Shown in pieces: positions 43,952 to 56,147 of a stretch of DNA of 64,000 bases. The notes under the pieces are model-generated. The model was not told where the DNA came from, did no database searches, and saw only the letters and a list, made by a program, of their open reading frames with translations. Location: NCBI GenBank assembly GCA_013146195.2, contig CM028377.1, forward strand, positions 102,453,547 through 102,517,546, read 5' to 3'. The number at the start of each line of letters is the position of its first letter. Position 1 is the stretch's first letter. Both the position numbers and the translations under genes were made by a program. This DNA comes from Codonopsis lanceolata. Lineage: Eukaryota; Streptophyta; Magnoliopsida; Asterales; Campanulaceae.

Positions 43952-45452
43952 TGGCGGGTGTCAAACCGTCAAAATTAAATTTCCTTTTTCCAAAATACAA
44001 GTATAGGGTAGTAAGGTTCGTCTCCACAGGGAACGTTGTATTTATATCCTTAAGAAATTTATTTAGTAACGAAAACCGAGATTTTTGCTTAACTAACTAA
44101 CTAAACTCAAATGAAGTAAAATAGGAATTTTTTTGTAAACTTAAAAAAAGCAAATAATAACTAAATTAAATTCAATTCTGATAAAGGTTCAGTTAATGAA
44201 CTGAAGCAATTCCAAAAATTAGCTATTGATCATCGATTCCAACCCGACTCAATTGACTGCAAATAAACCAGTTATAGTTGTTGACAAACGTCTAACACCC
44301 AATTCCTCCTTACGGATTCGATAATTATGAGAAGTTCGCTAATTATACTCTAATCAAAAGACAACTTTCGAAACGCTCGAAAGATTTAATGTTTTGACAA
44401 CTTTAAGATAAGAGAAACCCGATTCTAGACAACGATATTAAAGAAATATCATTTAACCTAGATTAATCATCCTCGCAACACGGACCGAATATGCTTGTGA
44501 TGCCTAAACGGTGTGTCACTTGCTACTCCGTTAGAACCCGAAGACAATTACGGATCAACGGTTCTCAACTAGCAATGGATTAAAATGCCTAACCAAAATC
44601 TGGGCCCTAGAAATTAATTAAACATACTAATCCTAAGTTACAATTCCTTTGGAACAAGAAAAATATAGAATGATTAAATAATTGCCCCAATTTGAGACTT
44701 TGAACAATATAGTAAACTAGGATCTCACTGTAGCAATTTCTAAAAAATGCTCACGGGTTCATTAACTGGAATAGAAGCTTTTAGCCACAAAACATAACTA
44801 AAATTTACTTACAAATGAAGAAGAGAAACAACTTCACAAGTGATGAAAGGAAGAAATCCACTCCCCTATTGATCTATCACTAAGTCTCAAGCTGATGTGT
44901 TACAGTAAGTGAATGAATAGTGAGAGAAAGAAAGAACGTGTGTGTGCGGGTGAATCTGTGTGTCGCCCTTTGAGAGAGATCTCGCCCCCTTCCTTTATAG
45001 CCATCTCTCCTAACTGCTCCAGCCATTTCCCCCAACAATAGAAGACACGATCTCTTGTTCCTCATTCATAAACATAACCGTCGATGACCAAGTCTTCTTA
45101 TCCCAAAATTTACAATGTATTTGGGAAAAGAAACTAATAAATAAAAGGATATTTTTATTTACAGAACTGTAAAAAATGATCAATGTCTGAAATACCCTCT
45201 TCTAACTCCTTTAGTCTCGTAACAGAACGTACTCTGTTTTTTCGTTTCTGCTACAGTGTTTTTTGGGTTAGCAAATGCCTATTTGGTACTTGACTTTTTC
45301 TCAAAATCTGCCTTTACTCCATCTTTTCTTCCATCCAGCTTCCTTAAGACCTGTGAACACCAATGATGCAGAATACCCGTGAAAGTACAACATTTTCCTT
45401 AAAATCATAATGCAAAATCACATAAAATGTTATACTTTATTTAAAGCTATCA
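43952..45452 (-). mobile_element. Candidate solo LTR (1501 bp), minus orientation
   Basis: TG...CA ends with AATAT on both sides (43947-43951 and 45453-45457). On the minus strand a TATA box precedes about 1 kb of non-coding leader-like text that ends with CCCTGTGGAGACGAACC, like the region before the end of many plant gypsy LTRs. The AT-rich duplication could be chance, so this is less secure than the other two. Confidence 0.5.
44992..44999 (-). promoter_or_regulatory. TATA box of the candidate minus-strand LTR
   Basis: TATAAAGG on the minus strand inside GC-richer DNA, placed as an LTR promoter. Confidence 0.45.
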
Positions 45453-45474
45453 AATATCTAATGTTCATTTAAAA

Positions 45475-45895
45475 AATGCTCAAACTAACTAAAAAATTCA
45501 AATAAGAGAATAATTTTAAAAAGAGGGAATATAATTTTTTGCTTAAAATTTTGAGGGCCAAAAAATTTAAAATAAAACATTTTAATTTGAGGGAGAAATT
45601 GCGACTGGGTTCACTTTTTGAAGTTTCTAATTGCTAAAGTACCCTTTCTTTTTTTCATCTGGAAAAAGTCACTTTTGGTGAAAAAATGATTACGATACCC
45701 TTAATGAACCATTGACGCACTACGGAGGTCATTATTTTTGCACTGCGATGAAACAATTTTTGAACCGCGATACATAAATCTTAATTACCTAATCCAAATT
45801 TGCACCGCGATGAATTAATTTTTGAACTACGATACATAAAATATTAACTGATCCATTTTGCACTGCAATACATAATCGAAATAAATCAGACGACG
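45475..45895. repeat. Unnamed repeat family copy 1, with internal 45 bp minisatellite
   Basis: Similar to 53025-53590: both read GTTCATTTAAAAAATG, AAAATTTTGAGG, AATAAAA(C/T)ATTTTAATTT and CTGCTAAAGTAC-like text in the same order. The tail (45730-45880) repeats TTTTTGAAC.(G/A)CGATACATAAA and TTTGCAC.GCGATG.A about three times. Confidence 0.65.
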
Positions 45896-45903
45896 TCCTC
45901 CAC

Positions 45904-48900
45904 TGTAAGACCCCGAACCTGCTTGTATTTGACTTTCTTGCTTTGTGAATCTCTGTTGCGTTGCTTGTTTGACTCACTGTGAGAGCCTTGTTAGGTGTGG
46001 GAAGGCTTAGTAGAGGCCAATACCCTAGTACTATAACTTCTTGGTACTTGTCTTAGTCGTTGGATGCTTAGTGAAGAGATTCAAGTCGCTAATGTCTTAT
46101 TCGATCTTTTGGGAACCTAGGAGTGCATGTTCGATCTCCTTTGCCTTGTAACTTGTCTTTGAGACTTGAGATGTTGAATTAAGTTCTACGCCTAGTAAAC
46201 TAGTCCCTAACATGTTTAAGAATGCTTATTCATGCTTGTTTAGTCTTAGGATAGTTTGTGTTGTAAACGCTTATTCATCGTTGGCTGTTTGACTTGTTTC
46301 TCGGCCTTGTTTACCGTCATTCTGGACATGATTCAGATGTGTTTCGGTTGTGTTTGGAGAGGGTTGTTTAACCTCTTTGATTGCTTGAGTTGTTTGGGGT
46401 TTAAACTAGGCCAAAAATATGAGTTTTAAGACCATCAGACCTTGCGGTCGTAAGGTGGTTCGGGCTTTCCCTCGCATGAAAGTGATGAGAGCTGTTAAAA
46501 TTGGGACTGAAGACCTTGCGGTCGCATGGTGTGAGGGGCTTGCGACTGCAAGCCTCCTGGCCCTGTTACGGGTAGATTTTCTTTTAATTGGATTTTGGAC
46601 GTGAAAACCCTATTCTACCCTCCAAGTACCCCTCTTCTTCTAGTCAATTGAAGGCACAAGAGTCCTTCCACCCCTAATATATATCAAAGACTCCCTCCCT
46701 CTCCTCATTTGTGACTTCCACTGATAGAAATAGGGAGAGAGAAAGACTAGGTGAGACTCAAGGTGAGATTGAAGGTGTTTGTCGATTACCGGAGTTCCGG
46801 CCACTCGATCGTTGCTCCGACTCCGCCATCGCGAAGCCCTTGGCGAGTAGCACACTTTCCACCGATTCAATGTTCGATCCGAATAGGTTTCTTTCCCGAA
46901 ATAGGAACGTGACTAAACCTCTACTTTTTCATTCTAGCTCATCGATGCTATGTTGTTAGAAACGTGATTCCCTTGACTTCTTGTGTTATTGCATGTCGAA
47001 ATGATGTGTTTCCTTGGGATTTTAATTTGTATACATGTGGGGTTGGATTTGTGATGGATGGTTGGGTTTATTGTTATAGTTAGTGATTGAAATCACTTGC
47101 TAATGGATTTAGTGTTGTGGGTAAACTAGAAATCCCAAAATTGTATCTTCACCTATAAATTAAAAACGGGAGATTTGACTCAACGAAGTCTATTACGTAT
47201 TTAAATGTCGTATTGAGCCCTAGGACAATTTCTTATGACTTTTCACGTTCTTCGGATTTCAATTGTGAGATCTCGAGAATTAATTTGGTGAGACTAAATT
47301 AGTGTATGATATTCATTCGTGGCTTAAGACTCTCATTGAAGTCTTTGGATGACATTAAGTGCAAAATTATTGCTAGTCATTAGATTGAGTATGTGCGGGT
47401 CACAAATGTGTGACTCAAATGGAAGACGTTTAAAATTGGTTCTATTACGAACTAGGACTATTGATACTTGTTGGACTTCAAGTGAAGTCCCAAGACATGT
47501 AAGATTGAGACCTACCCATGTTTTGAACCCTAGGAATTTAGGATGATTTAAGTTGTGATTTCCAACTCTCTAAGAGTTTCCTTGAGTGCAAGCATGTTAA
47601 CTTGTTTAAGGACTTGACTGGGAACCTTGGGAACATCTTGGGGAATCTAAGATGGTGAGTTCGAGAATCCTCCTAGAGAATGAATCAGATTTGTAAATGC
47701 TTAATGAATTGGATTTGTAAATGCTTCAGTAATCTATATATAGAGTTATCTAGTATAGTTGCGAAGATAACCAAGTTGTTATCTAAGACTTGATTGCATT
47801 GACTTGGCCTTGCGAAACATTATCGCTCGAACACTTTGCGAACCATGATCGTACTTTAGGTGGATTTCTTCTCAAGTAAACCTAATCGACATTTAATGTT
47901 TAGGAATCTTTAAAAGGTTTCAGAGTAATGAGAATTGTAGTCACATCACAATTCCAAGTATTGATCTTGTTCAGGATAATGTTTGTATAGTTCATGAACT
48001 GTTGTGGATTTTAGACGATAGGATGAATAATCATTTTACGAAGAGTTTAATATTATAATCTATTTGCTTTGATGATCTTGGACTAACATAGTAGTCTTGG
48101 ATAATGCATGTTGGGTTGATTGTTAAGTTAATAACTTAGCCTGATTTCATGATTAGAATATGAGTTGCTATGCCTATTTGAAATTATGACTAAATGCATA
48201 ATTGTTACCCTTGTCAAGAATTGAATCTTCTATGTTATTTTATAAAGTGACTTATGAAGTACATTGGGTTTCTCGCCTACATGCGTGAGCCTTTATTGAA
48301 TTGTCAAGTTGCACTGAACTTGGATTTCACTAATAGGTGGAATTATGAACTTGTTGAATTAGGGTCTCTAAATGAAACAAGAACCTAGCTATGCCTAAAA
48401 CGAAAGCATTAAGGGCTAGAAATACATATAGCATTTATAGTCTATTTGGGATGAATTGTAGTAAAGACCCAACGGAGTCGAGTTAAGGAAAAATTGAACC
48501 TTACGAGGATTGTGGTGAGCTCTTATGATATTTAGAATTCACTTGAGTAGATTACTAGATTTTGGAACTTGAATTGAATAGAGTGGACAACTTGACACTT
48601 GTGGTTTCAAGACTCAATTGAGCTCCAAACGTGATTTAGATGATTATAACAATTATGTGTGTAATCATGTTTATATAGTAGAGTAATACACATACTTGAT
48701 ATTGGACGAGTTCACTTGGTTCTTATTTGGTTTCATGACAAGTAAACATCTACTTGTGCATTGCATATAAGTCAAGCTGACATTTGTTGAGTTTTACGTT
48801 GAATGTGAGATGGTACATTGTCTTCATGAATTATGGGATTCGTGATTGCTATGTATCGTCGTATCGGATACAGTTCACACACCCCTCCACTGTGGGCCGC

Positions 48901-50326
48901 AATGGGGATGTAGTTCCCTAACCCTCTCTCATGTAACCACATGGCGCATTGGCTAGAACTATATGATCGGGAAAGGGCTACTCTTGAGGTGATACCATCC
49001 AACACTTTGATACACCAATTAGGTGTATCACTGGCATGATATGGTTTAACATTGTGATTGCTGGAGCAACACAACAGCACACATTTGGTATCTTATCTAT
49101 TCCTTATGTGACTTACTATAAGCACTTATGTAACAACAAAATGTTAGTTGAATATGAAATCTTATTGACCATGTTTGTATTGATTAAGTATTATTGAAGG
49201 ACTCAATATGTGTGTGTGCGTGTGTATACACACACACACACATACTTATACGTGATGTTTATATGAGGTACGTGAAGTGTGTACATATCAATATGCATAC
49301 TAGTATGTGATAATTTTGATGAGAGTTCATTCTAATTGATTTGGTTTGTGTTTGAGCAGGGAATCTCACCCTGGTTCATTTAGTTAGTTTAGTACATGAG
49401 TAAGAGAGGTTATCTTGTGGAGTATCGAGCATATGACACGTCTACACAGGTTTCGTCTTAGTAATGCGATGATATGTTTATTTATAACAATATTTCATAT
49501 TATGTTATATTATTTTATAGTAGCATACTGAGTCTTTATGACTCACTCCGTGCTTTATTTCTAGTTTGCAGTTATTCGTTAGTCCCGTTAAGACTGAGTA
49601 AATCATGACTGTACTAGTGCACAACGGATCGATAGCTCGAGTTGAGGTCGTCTAGTTCGTGCTGTTAGCAGTTGTTCCTTCCGAGTTGTAGCTCGCAGAG
49701 TTCCTTTATCTCTTCATACTATTATTTTTATATTTATCGTTTATTCAGTTGAGGACGATGGTGTGTGTAAAGTTATATAAACTTTTTGGTCGGGTAGATT
49801 GCGATTTGGATTGTTGGTTTACCTTCTGTAGTTGCCATCTGTAGTCAAACTTGTGTATTCCATAGTATATTATTTATTCAATTGTCTCTCGAGCAAGATT
49901 CAGTAGTTCTGTGGTTGTTATTCCTGTTGTTGTTGTCGTTACCCCAGTATGACTTAGCCGTTGGGTTATTGTGGTTTATCAGGTTGGTTGTTTGTTGAAA
50001 CGTCGACCTGGAGTGTCGATGGTTTGTTCTGCGTCTACAATGTTGCGGCACACGAGTTTTGTTTTAGCCTCGTGAGACAACGTCTCTCTTCATTTCATTT
50101 GTTTCATTTCCGAGCTCTATAGCTCGGGGATTTATTCTCTTAATGCTTCCGCTGATTCAATTTTTGGAATTTCGTATTTTAGTTCGGTTTTACATTTGTG
50201 TTTAGAGCTTGATAGCTCGACTGTTTAACTAGCGCTATTGTTTAGCAGGTTCTCGTCCTCCTCTTATGTTAGTTCCAGTGACACGATCTTGAGATTTTAT
50301 GTAGGAATCTGGGTCGGTTCGTTACA
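45904..50326. mobile_element. Very long solo LTR (4423 bp) with perfect 5 bp duplication
   Basis: Begins TGTAAGACCCCGAACC, ends GGTCGGTTCGTTACA (an inverted match of the start), and is flanked by TCCAC at 45899-45903 and 50327-50331. Inside there is a TATA-like AATATATATC near 46675 followed by CT-rich leader text, a short TG/CA tract at 49208-49250, and no reverse transcriptase, integrase or gag. The size and the TGTAA..CCCC type of end resemble the long LTRs of some plant gypsy chromoviruses; the lineage is a guess. Open frames inside are short and unsupported. Confidence 0.82.
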
Positions 50327-50807
50327 TCCACCTTCTTTTTCCATCTCCTCCATCGTAAGTATTCTTCCTCATTCTCTGCTTTCGTCCCTATTAAAAAATC
50401 CTTCAACATAGCACATATCCATTACAGTTTCGTATTTCATGAATCAAAAATTGTGATTTTCGAATCTAATGTATTTACTGGAGCTGTTGAAGGAGACGAT
50501 GAAATTTTTGAAACAATATTTTGAAAATTGATCTGTTACAGTTGAAATTAAAAAACGGGATACTAGAAGATTTATAAACTTTGAAAAAGTGATCGTGTAC
50601 TGAAAGGTTTAGAAACTTCGAAAAAGTGATCGGACACAATTTACTCCTAATTTAAGATACATGGAAGTGTCAAAGATGAAAAATATGTGGGGAAGTTGGG
50701 CCACGTATTCTGCTTGTTACGTGCCGGTTGTTCAAATTTCTCCAACTTGCACATATATACATGGATTGGCGAGTGAAGAATGTCTCGTTACTATACCAAC
50801 TAATTTT

Positions 50808-51065
50808 ATACCCGTGCGTTAAATGCTAATGCACGAGTATATATCTCTATTAATTAAATTATACATAAATAAAATGAAGATAATAAAAAAAATTAAAAAA
50901 TTAAAAAAAACCATGATGAAGAGAACAAATTATATCGATCGGTATAATTGATATCATTTAATCTAATATTTTATTAATTGTTTAAGTCATTTTCTCGTTC
51001 ATAATTTTATAGAGTTTAATAATTAATATTTTTTGTTATTAAAATTTAGAATCTTAAGTAGTATA
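50808..51065. repeat. Direct repeat 1, Helitron-like end (TATACCCGTGCGTTAAA)
   Basis: Nearly identical to 51328-51590. Starts ATTTTATACCCGTGCG, whose reverse strand gives a GC hairpin (CGTGC..GCACG) close to an AAT-TAGT end, as in Helitron termini. Not coding. Confidence 0.65.
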
Positions 51066-51074
51066 AAAAAGGTA

Positions 51075-51310
51075 AATTAAGCTAGGTAGTCTAAAAAATG
51101 TAAAATCCCACCAAAATACACTTACTAAAAAAAGGAAAGTCATATTTGAATATTATTATATAGTAGTTAGCATGCATTGGGAACACAAATCTTATTAATT
51201 GATTACACAACTCTCAATATTTATTGAAAATGTGCAAATATGCACATGTTGTAGAAAATACCAAGTTTCTATGTAGTAGCCACCCATGTGAAAATCTATA
51301 AATATAAATA
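51075..51310. repeat. Inverted repeat, left arm
   Basis: Inverse of 51962-52200 over about 230 bp, including TTAGCATGCATTGGGAACA, TGCAAATATGCACATG and GTAGCCAC.CATGTGAAAA. The arms are separated by about 650 bp that include direct repeat 2. Confidence 0.75.
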
Positions 51311-51327
51311 TCCTTTGGTGCATACTT

Positions 51328-51590
51328 AATTTATACCCGTGCGTTAAACGCATAATGCACGGACATATATCTTTCTTAATTAAATTATACAAAAATAAAA
51401 TGAAGATAATAAAAAAAATAAAAAAATATAGAAAAAACATGATGAAAAGAACAAATTATATTGATATAATTGATATCATTTAATCCAATATTTTATGAAT
51501 TGTTTAAGTCATTTTCTCGTTCATAATTTTATAGAGTTTAATAATTAATATTTTTTGTTATTAAAATTTAGGATCTTAATTAGTATAAAT
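51328..51590. repeat. Direct repeat 2
   Basis: Second copy of 50808-51065, lying between the two inverted arms. Starts ATTTATACCCGTGCGTTAAA. Confidence 0.7.
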
Positions 51591-51961
51591 AGTAATTCAA
51601 ATGTATATTCTTCTCTATATAACATATATATTTATTAAACATATAAAATTTGTGGTTGGTATCTACTACTATGATTTAATCGTATATATTTTTATGATTT
51701 ACCAATAAGTTATAATTAATTGTGGTTATTTGTAAAAATAAATTTTGTTTTGATATTATATTTTCGGATATGATGAAAAAGACACAAAAGTTTCAAATAC
51801 AAACAAGTCATATATAAAGATTTCCTTAGCAGACTTTTTATAATTAATTGTCGTTATATTTTATTTTGTAATCACATGTATTCAATGAAAATATTTTTTA
51901 TAGCACATTTGTTCTTATTCTAGTGTTATTTGTTCATTTTAATTAATCAGTAAATTAAGTA

Positions 51962-52200
51962 TTTACAGATTTTCACATGAGTGGCTACTCCTATTAAATA
52001 CTACTACATAGAAACTTGATATTTTCTACATCATGTGCATATTTGCACATTTTTAATAAATCTTGAGAGTTATGTAATCAATTAATCAAATTTATGTTCC
52101 CAATGCATGCTAACTACTATATAATAATATTCAAATATGATTTTCCTTTTTTAGCAAGTACATTTAGGCGGGATTTTAGCTCTTTTAGACTACATAACTT
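51962..52200. repeat. Inverted repeat, right arm
   Basis: Reverse complement of 51075-51310, with some small gaps. A transcript through both arms could form a long hairpin. Confidence 0.75.
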
Positions 52201-52269
52201 ATATATATAAGTTCAGGTCCTAGATATTATAAACTGGAGTTTGTAGTGTTTCAAAAAGGTAAAAATCAG

Positions 52270-52400
52270 TGTATTACAGTATTATAAATATATTTTTTTT
52301 TGTAAGAAGAATCCTCTTTATTTGGTACATTACTGGTGGGTTGGGCGATGAGAAAATAAGGTTACGTTTTATGAATTAAAATCTAACGGTTTTACATATG
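52270..52400. mobile_element. MULE-like MITE copy (GTAAGAC family), decayed
   Basis: TTTTTTGTAAGAAGAATCC, CTGGTGGGTTGGGCGATG and TTATGAATTAAAATCTAACG follow the family order. Confidence 0.5.
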
Positions 52401-52837
52401 AGATCTAATATTACTCTTAAATCTTTACATCTTCAAATCAAATTTGTCATTTTTTTAAATAATGACATGAACATTCCAAATTATTTAAAATTTAACAATA
52501 TTTAAGTATTGCAATTTGTGTTAAAACAAACAAGACTAATAGTAAAACTCGCATACATACTACAAGTTTGAACTCGTAACATCACATTTAATTCATTTTT
52601 AAATAATCGTCATGTTTAACTGAGCATACAGATTAAGAAAATCTAATTGAATTTATTAAAAAGATTGATATAATATATATTTTCTTTTTAGTCTTTGTGT
52701 ATGTGACCATAATTAAAATATGTAGAAAAAATAAGAATAAGATGGTAAAAGTATTTTCTTTAAAACAAGTTTAGAAAAAAGAAATTACTCCCCATGTTTC
52801 GGGTAAAACTCGACAACACTATTTGAGATGCTGTACT

Positions 52838-53006
52838 TTTAGACTATGCTATTATTACAACTATTCTTACCACCTCCCTTACAACTATGCTTTTGTCAAA
52901 AAAAAAAAAAAAAAAAAAACCCAACTTAGGTGAGTCATCATTTGATAAATGCATAGTTGTAAGGGTAGTGAGAAAAATAGTTGTAAAGATAACATTGCTC
53001 ATACTT
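52838..53006. mobile_element. Small foldback element around an A-run
   Basis: ACAACTATTCTTACCACCTC and CCTTACAACTATGC on the left are inverted on the right as GCATAGTTGTAAGGG and AAAAATAGTTGT, around a run of about 21 A. Confidence 0.6.
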
Positions 53007-53024
53007 CAAAAAATATCAAAAGCG

Positions 53025-53590
53025 TTCATTTAAAAAATGTTCAAATTAACTAAAGAGGGAATATAAATTTTTGTTTAAAATTTTGAGGACAAAAATGTTT
53101 AGAATAAAATATTTTAATTTAAGGGGTGATTTTCGGGCCTGTCCCATGTGGTGAAATTATAACCGAAAAAGTCTCCTATATTTGTTTTAAACTGCTAAAG
53201 TACACTTTTGGGGGGAAAAATGATGAAAATAATCTTAATGAAAGAAAGGCAGATGGACAAGGCCCTTGCCCAAATTTGGGCATCTCAATTCAAAAATTGG
53301 TAATCGCAATGTAGAATTGAATTCCGTCCAAATTTGGGCATTGTAATTCAAAAATTGGGCATCACAATGAGCATCGCAATGCCAAAAATTGCGCATCGTA
53401 ATGCACAATTGAAGTCTGTCCAAATTTGGGCATCATACTTCAAAAATTGGGCATCACTCGCAATTCAAATTCGGGCATCGCAATGCACAAATGAAGTCTG
53501 TCTAAATTTGAGCATCGTAATTCAAAAATTAAGTATTGCAATGCACAATTGAAAGTTGTCCAAAATCCGGGCATCGTGTGGGAATGCGGA
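53025..53590. repeat. Unnamed repeat family copy 2, with a degenerate minisatellite
   Basis: Homologous to 45475-45895 in its first 220 bp. Its tail (53255-53580) repeats GTCCAAATTTGGGCATCG, AATTCAAAAATTGGGCATC and GCAATGCACAATTGAA about five times, different words from copy 1. 53600-54330 is AT-rich with a GGGTCGGGTGG-type element end near 54000. Confidence 0.65.
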
Positions 53591-54332
53591 TTAAGCCTCT
53601 ATTATTGGTTCACTTTTTATTGATACTTTTCGAGCCAATTTGAGTTTATTTTAAAACTTTTGTTGGTTAAATTTAAAAAAAATGTTAACAACACTTAGTA
53701 GCATATTTGAAAGAACCAAAAAGAGAACACTTTCATTAAAACATTAAATAGTCAATTACATATATTTGCAAGTGAAATTATAAAATAATAATAAAAAAAA
53801 AACTTTATCATCAATTCCAGCTATTTAGTAAAGTGTGTGTATATATAACTAATATTTGTGTGGATCAGGTTTAAATTTAATGACTCTCTAATAAATCCAT
53901 AAGCGAATATATATTTTGCGGGTTTCCCTTCGATGGATTTACTATCCACTTTTAAATTATTTAATCCACCCAAATCCTCCAAAATTGGATAGGATTGGGC
54001 GGTTTTGTTGGGTCGGGTGGATCTTGAACACCCCTACTCAGGTGCATTAAAATAGTCCACTTTAGTTGTTAGGTTTATCATCTCTATCTCTTATTTGAAC
54101 AATATGTATTAGTACATTTTCATAAATATAAAATAACTAACAATTTAACGAAAGCCTAAACAAAAAAATTTCAACAAGAAAACTTCTTACACCATAGAGA
54201 AGAATTGAGAAGAAGTGAACCGAGAGGTTTGTATCGACCCTCTCGAATATCATGTATCAAAAAGCTACAGGATCAGCTCCCATAGCCTATATCAAACAAC
54301 AATTCACTTTTGATGATATTTTGCCTTCTAAA

Positions 54333-54782
54333 CAGTGTTGGTCCTGAGTTTCGAGAGGCTCATAGCAAAAAAAAAAAAGAGGGGGTCTTTTATAAGAATG
54401 AAATCATTTAAAATATTGGAAAAAAGAAAAGTAAAAAGTTTATAGCAAGAATTGAACCCAAAATCTCTCATAATAATCTAACAAGTATGTTAACCATTAG
54501 GTCATCTACTCTACACTTAATTAATAAACACGTTATAACTTATATACAGTTCACAGACTAAAAAAGTAATAGACTTAAATAAGTGACAACCTATGATTTA
54601 AACCTATAACTTCTACCTTAAATTATATGTATCTTAACCACTGGATGAAACAAATCAATTGTAAACTTTTTTGACACTATAATATATATAATAAATATAA
54701 GGTAGTACCCAAACATTTAGGACCCTAAAAATTGAGGGCCCATAGCGGTAGCCCCTCTTGCCACCCCCCAGGGCCGGCCCTG
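54333..54782. mobile_element. hAT-like nonautonomous element (450 bp) containing SINE-like relics
   Basis: Ends CAGTGTTGGTCCTGAG and, inverted, CAGGGCCGGCCCTGGG. Exact 8 bp duplications CTTCTAAA lie at 54325-54332 and 54783-54790. The differences between the ends are mostly C/T, as from CpG decay. Inside, 54440-54520 on the minus strand has A-box-like and B-box-like words (TGACCTAATGG, GGGTTCAATTC). The next kilobase, 54791-55780, holds no gene that I can support. Confidence 0.82.
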
Positions 54783-55784
54783 CTTCTAAATGATAAGAAC
54801 AAAATGTCGATATGCTGAATTGGTGCTTAGCAAAATTGTATTTTTATTTTATTGAACTGGTTATTAAAAGGTTCCTTGCCTGAATTCAAGAACGTCTTCG
54901 ACATTGGTAACTCAGCTTTGAAGAATATCGACAGCTACAAATTAATCCAGCAATCCCCATTTTCAGAAAAATTCATGAATATCATCTATTTTGATACAAT
55001 TACGTAAGCCATGACGATAGAAAGTAATAATTATACAAATGATGTAAGTCATGACCATAGAAAATAATAATTAAACAAATGACAAGAGCCATGCCATTAT
55101 AACTAACGAGAGTTCGGATAGGATGGGTCATCTTCAAATGGATTAGGGTAAGATTCGTTACTGTCATCATAAAAAAACCAAGTCTTTATTATCCATTGAT
55201 TCAGATGACGCCATTGATTAAATGTGTCTATCCACTTGGACAAAATAGGGTGGTTATCTGATTATGCTTGCATTTTTAACATGTTATTAAAATAATCAAG
55301 CAGCTGACAATCACTATGTCCTTTAAAAATTCATGTAACCTACATAAAATAACTTAATACGGATAACAGCGACTCTCATCTCTTCATATATTACTCCAAA
55401 CTGTACCAAAAGTATTTGCCACCGGCTTTGTGGGGTTCATTATTCAGACAAGGACATAATTGATATTGGGCCATCCCACTAAATGAACCATTGGACAATT
55501 AAATTGGTAGAGCAAATGAACCTTGAACAACAAAATTATCGCAAAGACAGGGCCTAGTAGACATACTTCGCATCAAGGCCGGTAATTTCAACAAAAAACT
55601 CATTAATTCATTAAATCTGACTTGAAAATGACCCAATCTAATCAGATTTAAAAAATGAGAGAATTTCAAGTGGGTACAATTTTGAAAACATGTTTTCATC
55701 TAGAACCATCAATTTTTTGGACTTTTCATGTAACTACAAATTGCTTGCCAAATGACAAAAATATCATTTATGAAAACTCTGATG

Positions 55785-55975
55785 CCAAAAAATCAATCGA
55801 TGCTAGGCATCGAATCAGATGCCAAAATCAACGATGCGGGCATCGAAATCAACCTGATGCCATGCATCAGAAATCAACCTAATGCCAAAAATCAACCTGA
55901 TGTCAAAAATCAACCTGATGCCAAGCATCAGAAATCAACCTGATGCCAAAAATCAACCTGATGCCTGACATCAGA
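55785..55975. repeat. Minisatellite, AAATCAACCTGATGCC unit
   Basis: Units of about 17-30 bp built from AAATCAACCTGATGCC and GCATCAG occur about nine times. It is open in two frames, which follows from the repeat and is not evidence of a protein. Confidence 0.85.
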
Positions 55976-56147
55976 ACCTTCAAAATTTAAAATCAAAACT
56001 CAAAACCAAAAAAATCGCTTCATTCGCCGACGATCTGGCAATACAGACTATACAGTTCATAAAAAAGAATAAGGGATAAACAATTCAGAACATGTTTTTA
56101 TTCTATAATTCGTTTCTGTAACTATGCATAGTTGAATTAAACGGTAG

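Noticed and set aside
46419..49080. Several open frames of 61-102 codons on both strands
   Set aside because: All lie inside the 4.4 kb solo LTR, overlap one another on opposite strands and show no domains.
55090..55230. Minus-strand text reading MASSESMDNKDL and, one frame over, DDSNESYPNPFEDDPSYPNS
   Set aside because: Too short, frameshifted and without neighbours to support a gene; perhaps a relic exon.
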